A program made the translations under genes and the position numbers. Shown here piece by piece: positions 9,601-15,780 of a stretch of 15,780 nucleotides of DNA. The first letter of the stretch is position 1, and the number at the start of each line of letters is the position of its first letter. Under the pieces are notes generated by a model. It was not told where the DNA came from. It was given only the letters and a program-made list of their open reading frames with translations, and made no database searches. Source of the DNA: Dimargaris cristalligena (taxonomy: Eukaryota > Kickxellomycota > Dimargaritomycetes > Dimargaritales > Dimargaritaceae); the NCBI GenBank assembly GCA_027576995.1, contig JANBQC010000374.1:12051-27830 (forward strand), written 5' to 3'.

Positions 9601-11495
9601 ATGCCACGCTACCTCGTCCATTTCGCTCAATTCCACGAGGACTTCCGACTGGCTGAGCTCGAGGCTCTGGCCCAATTGGAGAATATCCCGTTGAAGTACG
9701 AGCCCGATGCCTACAGCAACGACAATCCCTTTCTCCTGGTCGAACTGCCCTCCAACGAAGATGCCCGGCGGCTTGTGCAGCGTGCCATCCTAGTCAAAGA
9801 GATTTGCGAGTACTGGGGTAGTGGCGATAGCTATGACAGTCTCTTTGCGCATTTGAAGACCACTCCAGAACTCTGGGTAAGGAAGAGGCCATATGGGCAC
9901 TACTATGGTTCGCTGTCGGCTTTGAGCGAAATAATGTCATATACCACTGCTTCAGGCCCAAAGCCAGCGTTATATAAGGTCGTTCCTTGAAGGTTGTGGG
10001 TTGGTAAAACAGCCCTCAACCTAATTCACCAGTAACAACTACTAACCCCCCCACCTATTTTTCTTCTAATACCCTAAAACCGACGCACCTTGTAATTGGT
10101 GGATTATGGACTATAGGATGATTTCAAAACGTGCTCATTCAAGTTCCTGGTCAAGGCCTTCGGGGGAACCCGCACCATTAAGGAGCAGATCAAAATCATC
10201 AACACCTTTTCCTTCCTGGCGTTCGAGGGGCCGATTGATCTTAAGAACCCCGACGAGGTGTTTATTGTTTACGAAGACTATGGCAACGATCCCATTCTCC
10301 AAAAAGCCTTGACCAACCCCAACGAAATCCATTTTGGCCGTTTGGTACGTGGCATTCAGACCATTTTTAAGTGACTGACTTGACTGAAATGTAGCATAGA
10401 GTATACACCCCCCCCCCCGAAATTAAGAACCAAATTTGCTAACTCCACACTCAATGTCCCAATTTTATCGGCTTATTGTTATGTCAACCTATGTAGATTG
10501 CGTATAGTAATCGCGATGTTGTCCAAACCTACAATCTCAAAAAACGGGAATATCTGGGGAATACGTCCATGGACGCCGAGCTGTCCCTGGTCATGGCCAA
10601 TCAGGCTCTAGCCCGACCAGGCACCATCACGTACGACCCTTTTGTAGGCACGGGCAGTTTCCTCCTGACCTGCGCCCACTTTGGGGCCTTCACCATGGGC
10701 TCGGATATTGATGGGCGGCAGATTCGGGGCGCCCGGGGGGAGACCGACGGCATCAAGACCAACATCAAGCAGTACGGTCTCGACAAGCTCATTCTGGACA
10801 CTCTGGTGTTCGACATCAGCCGCAACCCCTGGCGTCAAAACAACAGTGGGGGTACCAGTACCCGGGGCGGACCCTGGTTCGACGCCATTGTGACCGACCC
10901 CCCCTATGGGGTGCGGGCCGGGGCTAAGCGACTGGGTCGGAAGACTGGTTTGAACCCCGAGCTCAGTTTCGTCGAGGTCGAGGGTACGGTCAATCACCTC
11001 CGCTCCGACTATTACCCCCCGACCGTACCTTACGAAATGTCCGAGGTACTCACCGATCTTCTGGAATTTGCGGCCCGGCACTTGGTAGTAGGGGGTCGTC
11101 TAGTCTACTGGCTTCCGACGGTGGTGGACGAGTATTCGTCCGACGATGTACCTCTCCACCCGTGCCTGGAATTGAAGGCTAACAGCGAACAGAACTTCGG
11201 CTCGTGGTCGCGCCGCCTCATTACGATGGAAAAGTCCCGGGACTGGTGCTTGGATCTCAACCGGGCTTCATCGCATTACGTGGAACCCCCCGCTGAGCAA
11301 ACCCGGCGGAAAAGGGAGAATCTCACCGGTGCCACCATCGCGGCTGCGCAGGTCTCCGACGAAACAGCGAAATCGACTCCACCAGTCCAGCTCGGTCACT
11401 ACAACTTCAGAGAAAAGTACTTTTCCAAGTTTGACTCCAATTCCGGTTCGAGTACACCGAATGAGGCCGTTATCCCGGCGGAACCAACTTCATAA
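9601..11495 (+). CDS. TRM11: tRNA (guanine(10)-N2)-methyltransferase, catalytic subunit
   Basis: With its activator Trm112, this enzyme makes m2G at position 10 of cytoplasmic tRNAs using S-adenosylmethionine. Exons 9601-9876, 10117-10344 and 10497-11495 join in phase 0 to 500 residues. The N-terminal NTD/THUMP region (MPRYLVHFAQFHEDFRLAEL to about residue 165) is followed by a short hinge with SNRD and YNLKKREY, then the Rossmann methyltransferase domain. Motif I is DPFVGTGSF (215-223) and motif IV is DPPYG (302-306), the base-binding catalytic loop; GSDIDGR, DYYPPTVPY, GGRLVYWLP and SRRLITMEK also match the family. The C-terminus has a linker of about 60 residues and a terminal YNFREKYF block. 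It is longer than yeast (about 433) and human (about 463) TRM11. ATG 9601 has G at -3 and begins exactly where the family does; 22 upstream in-frame codons were discarded. Confidence 0.96.
9877..10116 (+). other. Intron 1 of TRM11
   Basis: GTAAGG donor, a TACTAAC branch site at 10040-10046 (70 nt from the acceptor) and a CTATAG acceptor; 240 nt, phase 0. The join gives ...TPELW|DDFKTCSFKF..., matching the length and content of TRM11 relatives. The frame stays open to 9990, so an unspliced reading would give a truncated 130-residue protein. Confidence 0.85.
10345..10496 (+). other. Intron 2 of TRM11
   Basis: GTACGT donor, GCTAAC branch-like motif near 10439 and TGTAG acceptor; 152 nt, phase 0. 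The join gives FGRL|IAYSNRD, the same spacing as FGR...SNR in yeast Trm11. The intron contains an 11-C homopolymer (10408-10418). Confidence 0.85.
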
Positions 11496-11889
11496 ATTGC
11501 CCTCAATTGGGCACCGATCATCATGGTGGCTTTTACGACCTTTTTCTTTTCTTTTAGATACTGAACCAGTATGATTATTTTATCATTTAAAAAGGGATCC
11601 CGAGATGTGGTTCCTTTACTAAACCAGCATTAATATTTCTTTATTTACTTGCCTTCTTTTAGTTTCTTTCAGGGCTGTTCGACTATCTAATATTCGCAGT
11701 TTGTCGCTACTCGGTGAACCCGCGCTAGATACATTTTACTTGATTACGCCCACATATTAAAGTATTTAATTACTGGCGCTGTCTATATGTTTGCTTTCTT
11801 TTAAAAAACCCATTACACCTCCATAGTAAATACATCCAACACTTATTTATTTCCAGCCCTACTTTTAAATGGATTTTAAAGAAACTACG

Positions 11890-11993
11890 ATTCGATATGG
11901 GGGATATTCAACCAGACTGTATAACGACATATCTGATAGATGTGGTATATACTGCTAGTTAAAAATGAATCCTCTCGCATAGTTTCCCATGCC
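11890..11993 (+). repeat. Dispersed repeat, copy B
   Basis: Landmarks: ATATGGGGGA (11895), ATTCAACCAGACTGTATAACG, then GCTAGTTAAAAATGAAT and GCATAGTTTCCCAT. It is the first of a tandem pair with copy C, offset by 117 nt, in the same orientation as copy A. Its 3' part seems to be cut short by copy C. Confidence 0.75.
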
Positions 11994-12003
11994 AATATCA
12001 ATT

Positions 12004-12155
12004 GCAACTTTATATGGGAGAAGTTCGACCAAGCTGTATAGCAGAGAATCCGGTGGGTGATGCAAATACTCTTTGTTAAAAATGAATATACCGCGTAGTT
12101 TACCCTATACGTCGCGTTTATAACATGTACCCGGCCCGAATTTCACCCATATTTT
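12004..12155 (+). repeat. Dispersed repeat, copy C
   Basis: Landmarks: TATATGGGAGAAG (12011), AAGCTGTATAGCA, GATGCAAATACT, GTTAAAAATGAATATA, GCGTAGTTTACCC and TTCACCCATATT (12141-12152). It shares its full length with copy A and its first ~100 nt with copy B. A GTTCGACC motif (12023-12030) resembles a pol III B box, but no A box is convincing. Confidence 0.75.
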
Positions 12156-13392
12156 TATATATTTATAGTATATAAATAAAATATGGTTCACTGCTGTTTA
12201 ATAAAATCAGCATACTAAAGACCTGCTACTGCATTAATCGTAAAAACAATACCACTATTCACTTTCCTGCATCAGCAACCAGTCAAAGTGAAGTGGAGAA
12301 ATCCAAAATAAAAAAAACATAACTAACGGAGCTTGTAGAACAAGGTGAAGGGTAATGTTACATTTAATAACTGCGGCTTATTTTTTAAACATTGTTTAAG
12401 ACTTACAAGTCAGAATCAGCCAAATATACCCACTCGTCTGTATTATACAGAGGCAATAATTAGATTAGGGCACCAATAAATAAGACGGTACAAAATAAAA
12501 GACCATAGCCCATTCGACGTAGAGAAATTTGATAATAGTACTTGAAAACCAGACTAAAAAAGGCGGGTTATTGAAATAGCTAAGCGAACAAGTGCCAAAG
12601 CATTACAGAAGCCTACAGTAGTAGCACTTCAGCGACTAATAATAGCATATTGCTATAGTATCGGCCCAAAAATGGAATGTTAGTATTGTACAGCCATGCA
12701 ACCATGGGGACAATAGACTGATAAGAGTAGCTGTATAATCAAGAATGTAGTAGATAAGAAAATCTGGGATTACTGATAGTTTCTTGGACCAACATAACAA
12801 TCTTTGTTTAAAAACACGGGGGTCCCCCTGGTACAATACTATGGAAGGAGTACGTGAAGCCTGGTTATAGATTCAATGTGGCTGATTCTTGGCAAGGATT
12901 TCAAATGGTATTCATCACTGCTATTGACATGACCGAAATTATCAAGACGATGTGATTTACTAATCCATAGACGAGGCATGTAAAATATGGATAATGTCCC
13001 ATAAAGGACAGGCCGCAGTCTCCAAAAGAATTGCAGACTTGCCAGGAATTAGCTTCCTTTTTGAAAACTTCACAATTTCAATCCTGATAGTTAACAAAGG
13101 GCATGGTGAAGATATAAGACATATTCGGGCCTGTTCAGTCTATCCATTATGAATCCGCCTATTGTTATCATGCCCTTTCTTTGGTTAAGCAACACTGACC
13201 TAGCCCACTGGGGTCACAAAGTTAGAATTTCCAACAGTGCACCACTAATGATTTTTTATAATAAAAGCGTGTATAAAAGGTACTGCTTCTCCCCGCATTT
13301 ATTCAATAATTTTTTTTTATCCAAATACTCTATGATAGCAATGCTAAACTCGTATATTCTGACAATCATTCCTTACAACCCCATAGGCAACC

Positions 13393-13541
13393 GGGGGCCA
13401 CATTCTGCAGTATTGCAGACACCCAATAACTCTACCTTCTCCCACCAAAAAAAAGGGGGCATAAGTCCCACAAGAGATCTTGGAGGGATTTCCCTAACTT
13501 TACGTGGTCAGCCCCTCATCTCCCTCAAGAGAGTGGCCCCC
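13393..13541. repeat. 149-bp segment bounded by 9-bp inverted repeats
   Basis: GGGGGCCAC (13393-13401) and GTGGCCCCC (13533-13541) are exact inverted repeats. Similarity continues weakly inward. The segment is more GC-rich than its AT-rich surroundings and is flanked by C-rich sequence. It could be a small MITE-like element, but no clear target-site duplication is visible and the G/C-rich ends could arise by chance. Confidence 0.4.
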
Positions 13542-14100
13542 CCCTCCCCCATCTGACCCAGAGTGAAATACCAGGGATCACTTGTGATGGTGGAGGGTTT
13601 CTATTCTTTGGAATATATGCAGTATGTTATTAGTATTACATGTATTTTGATTAATAGGTTTTTTTTATGAGGAGCTTCGAACTTTTTATACTAATTTGAT
13701 ATTTTTTAGTGGAATGTTTCTCATTTTTCCAGTTTATACCAACTAGTATTAAGTAGTATTGGAAACCGATTGCTAATTGCTGATTTTACACCAGTCATCC
13801 AAGCAACAGACAAAAGCTTGGTGGCTGAGTTCATCAATTAATACATGGTGGCGGAAATGAGCTTGGCTTTATTCACTAGTAATTTTGTCTCTTGAATAGA
13901 TGGCAGCACCTAGCTCTGGTCAAATTTAAAATGAGTTTGGAACCACAAGTGGACTCATTTTTACTCATATACTTTAATAATATCTCTATGCCCCAATGTT
14001 GATTGAAATCACAATCCATGGGTTATTATAAACAACTCAAATGCTTTTCAATTAACCCAAAATAATGGGCTTTTCTCTTTTATTAATAAACTTCAGTTCA

Positions 14101-14695
14101 GTACATGTCACCCAGGTTAGCCACTCTTAGTCCATCAAGAGTCCCAAGGATAGGCTTCTAACAGTAGACAGGGCTCAGGCTCAACTAAGTGGGTCATAGC
14201 ATTAGGTTTGGGGCACAGTACTAACTAAATAAAGGTTACTAGGTGTAGGTATAAGTGAGGGATATGCAGTGGGCACACTTACTAGTCAATACAAGGGGGG
14301 TGAGCATATATAGAGTTTATTGGGATAAGCTAAGGGGGGTAAGAATAAGCTAAGGAATTGAACTAGTCCTAATGGGGCCCAGTTATATATATGCAGGGGC
14401 AACTCCAGAGGGAGGCTCCTAAAGAAGGATACTACTAAGTCTAAGATAAGGTAAAATAGGCCAACCAGATGGCTGTGAGGACTTGGAAGACTCTGCAGGT
14501 AGCTGGAAGAGTCTTCAGATCAGCACTGGAGTAATTAGTGCAAACTAAGGAGACTGGAAGGGGAATAGTTATATGATATAGGGTAATCCCATAGTACTGG
14601 GGGCAACCATGGGAAGGTTAATATGGTGCTATTAGGCCTAATAGGGACAGACAGCATGGTGTCCAGATTAAGTCAGATTAGAAGATGACAGTACA
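14101..14695 (-). mobile_element. LTR-like sequence, minus orientation (left of an inverted pair)
   Basis: Read on the minus strand it begins TGTACTGTCATC (14695) and ends near TGACATGTAC (14101); these ends are near-inverted repeats. Inside lie a TATA-like TATATATAACTGGG (around 14377-14393), an AATAAA about 70 nt further (14316-14321) and a block around ACTAGTAAGTGTGC. The same order is found in the plus-oriented copy at 14911-15614. This is the layout of an LTR promoter and polyadenylation signal. It is diverged, has no visible target-site duplication, and no retroelement proteins are seen beside it. Confidence 0.6.
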
Positions 14696-14910
14696 TCTAT
14701 ATTTTAATTTTTATATTGACTGGATATTGAGTACACACCTAATTTACTGTATATCAGTATATATATTCTTATTTTTATTGAGTTTTTTTTTTATTATTTT
14801 GAGAGCAAATATGGCAGCACAGAATAGGGCATGTTGCTATTAATGCAATTAGGGGCTGTTGTAAGGAATTATAATCAGTTCAGTTGGGTAGGCCTAAGAA
14901 TATATGGCAC

Positions 14911-15614
14911 TGTGGCAAGGTGGACTATTCCCCTATAGCCACACTTATTTTATTATTATTATTACTATTATGCAGGGTATAAAGTGGCCTTTTTTTCTGG
15001 TATAACCAGTTTTTTTCCCTTCCCCTTTAACCCATTCTTTCCATATGTCGCCCCTCCTAATCCAACCTAATCCATCTGCTAATGATTACCAACATAGCAG
15101 GCCATATAGCACCATATTGTACCCCCGGTCCTAATGGGGCCAGACATCATATATATCATCTTACCGACCGGACCCCCCTGGAGTTTGCACTACTCACTCC
15201 TGGGTGATCTTAGTGTCTTCCAGTCCCCATGGAAGCCTCCGCTCATATGAGGACCACCCGGCCCTCCCTATCATTATCTTAGTTATGTAGTTTCCCCTCA
15301 GGGCCTCCCTTGGAGTAGTCCCCTGTGTATATATAACTGGGCCCCCCATGGGGACCAGTTAGTACCTCAGCTTATTCTTACCCCCCTTAGTTTACCCTCA
15401 ATAAACTTTATATATACTCACCCCCTCGTACTGACTAGTAAGTGTGCATCAGTACATGTCCCCTGCATATGCATTAAACACTTGCTTTATTGGGTTAGTA
15501 CAGCCTGCCCTAACGCTAGTAGCCCACTTGGCTATGTCAATGCCCCACCTACTATTAGAAGCCTATCCCTGAGACTCTTGATAGACTAAGAGTGGTTATG
15601 GTGAACTTACCACA
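14911..15614 (+). mobile_element. LTR-like sequence, plus orientation (right of an inverted pair)
   Basis: It starts TGTGGCAAGG and ends CTTACCACA, i.e. TG...CA with short inverted termini as in retrotransposon LTRs; the length would be 704 bp. A TATATATAACTGGG promoter-like motif is at 15327-15340, AATAAA at 15400-15405 and the conserved ACTAGTAAGTGTGC block at about 15434. Flanking 5-mers differ (GGCAC and TTTTT). This may therefore be the 5' LTR of an element whose body continues beyond the window, rather than a solo LTR. No primer-binding site is obvious after 15614. Confidence 0.6.
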
Positions 15615-15684
15615 TTTTTTACCTACTTTTATTTTTTATCTATTTTTTGCACTTATTGAAAGTACGCCCCTGATGAGTGAATGA

Positions 15685-15704
15685 GCCCCTGCCCCTGCCC
15701 CTGA
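15685..15704. repeat. Short CCCCTG tandem repeat
   Basis: Three CCCCTG hexamers in a row, ending in CCCCTGATAAG; a similar CCCCTGATGAG stands at 15667. It lies just beyond the right LTR-like sequence, where the leader of a retroelement would be. Confidence 0.6.
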
Positions 15705-15780
15705 TAAGTATGGTCATTTTTCCTCCATTTTCATTATTATATTGTTTTTTCTATTATTATATTTTATACCCTTGACTGTG

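Larger units (their letters stand above)
11496..14100. other. Gene-free AT-rich region downstream of TRM11
   Basis: No supportable gene in about 2.6 kb. Open frames are short, AT-rich and without recognisable motifs. It contains two copies of the dispersed repeat (11.9-12.15 kb) and a 149-bp inverted-repeat-bounded segment (13393-13541), listed separately. The composition suggests accumulated decayed repeats. Confidence 0.65.

Noticed and set aside
12011..12085. Pol III B-box-like GTTCGACC in repeat copy C (tRNA or SINE)
   Set aside because: No matching A box or cloverleaf was found, and the motif is not kept in copy A (ATTCATTC).
13190..13199. hAT-like terminus CAGTGTTG on the minus strand
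   Set aside because: No partner terminus in inverted orientation, no 8-bp duplication and no transposase frame could be found.
13149..13556. Open frame of 135 codons (+)
   Set aside because: AT-rich and low-complexity with no recognisable motif; its last third overlaps the inverted-repeat segment and C-runs. It is not supported as a gene.
15668..15690. Hammerhead-ribozyme-like CTGATGAG core
   Set aside because: The following stem and the GAAA core are missing, so the match to CTGATGA is probably chance.

Overview
The window is nuclear DNA of a fungus. It holds three protein-coding genes with GC-rich coding sequence, set in AT-rich, microsatellite-rich intergenic DNA. Six introns can be placed, five in coding sequence and one probable intron in a 5' UTR; the coding introns run 152-240 nt with GTAAGT-like donors and CTAAC-like branch sites. 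The tRNA methyltransferase keeps a C-terminal FREKYF block that I recall from animal TRM11 but not from budding yeast. That, together with the long introns, suggests an early-diverging (non-Dikarya) lineage, possibly Zoopagomycota-like; this placement is a low-confidence inference.

Layout. 1-1643: promoter and leader of a phospholipase C gene (pyrimidine tracts, TATA box at 1074, probable 5'-UTR intron, AT microsatellites). 1644-4355 (+): phosphoinositide-specific phospholipase C with PH, EF-like, X, Y and C2 regions and all six textbook catalytic residues. 4356-7034: about 2.7 kb with no gene, several microsatellites, one copy of a dispersed repeat and a pair of hairpins. 7035-9028 (-): a four-exon gene for a 471-residue TPR-containing protein that I do not recognise. 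9029-9600: divergent promoter region. 9601-11495 (+): three-exon TRM11, the catalytic subunit of the tRNA m2G10 methyltransferase. 11496-14100: AT-rich gene-free DNA with two tandem copies of the dispersed repeat and a short inverted-repeat element. 14101-15614: two diverged LTR-like sequences in opposite orientation with their 5' ends facing each other. The right one may be the 5' LTR of an element that runs off the window.

The genes do not form an obvious pathway: lipid signalling, tRNA modification and one unknown. The TPR gene and TRM11 may share a bidirectional promoter of about 570 bp. The most unusual material is non-coding: the facing LTR pair, the three-copy ~150-bp repeat family and the double hairpin near 6.25 kb. 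I found no CRISPR array, rRNA or convincing tRNA, and no evidence for a wholly new system.
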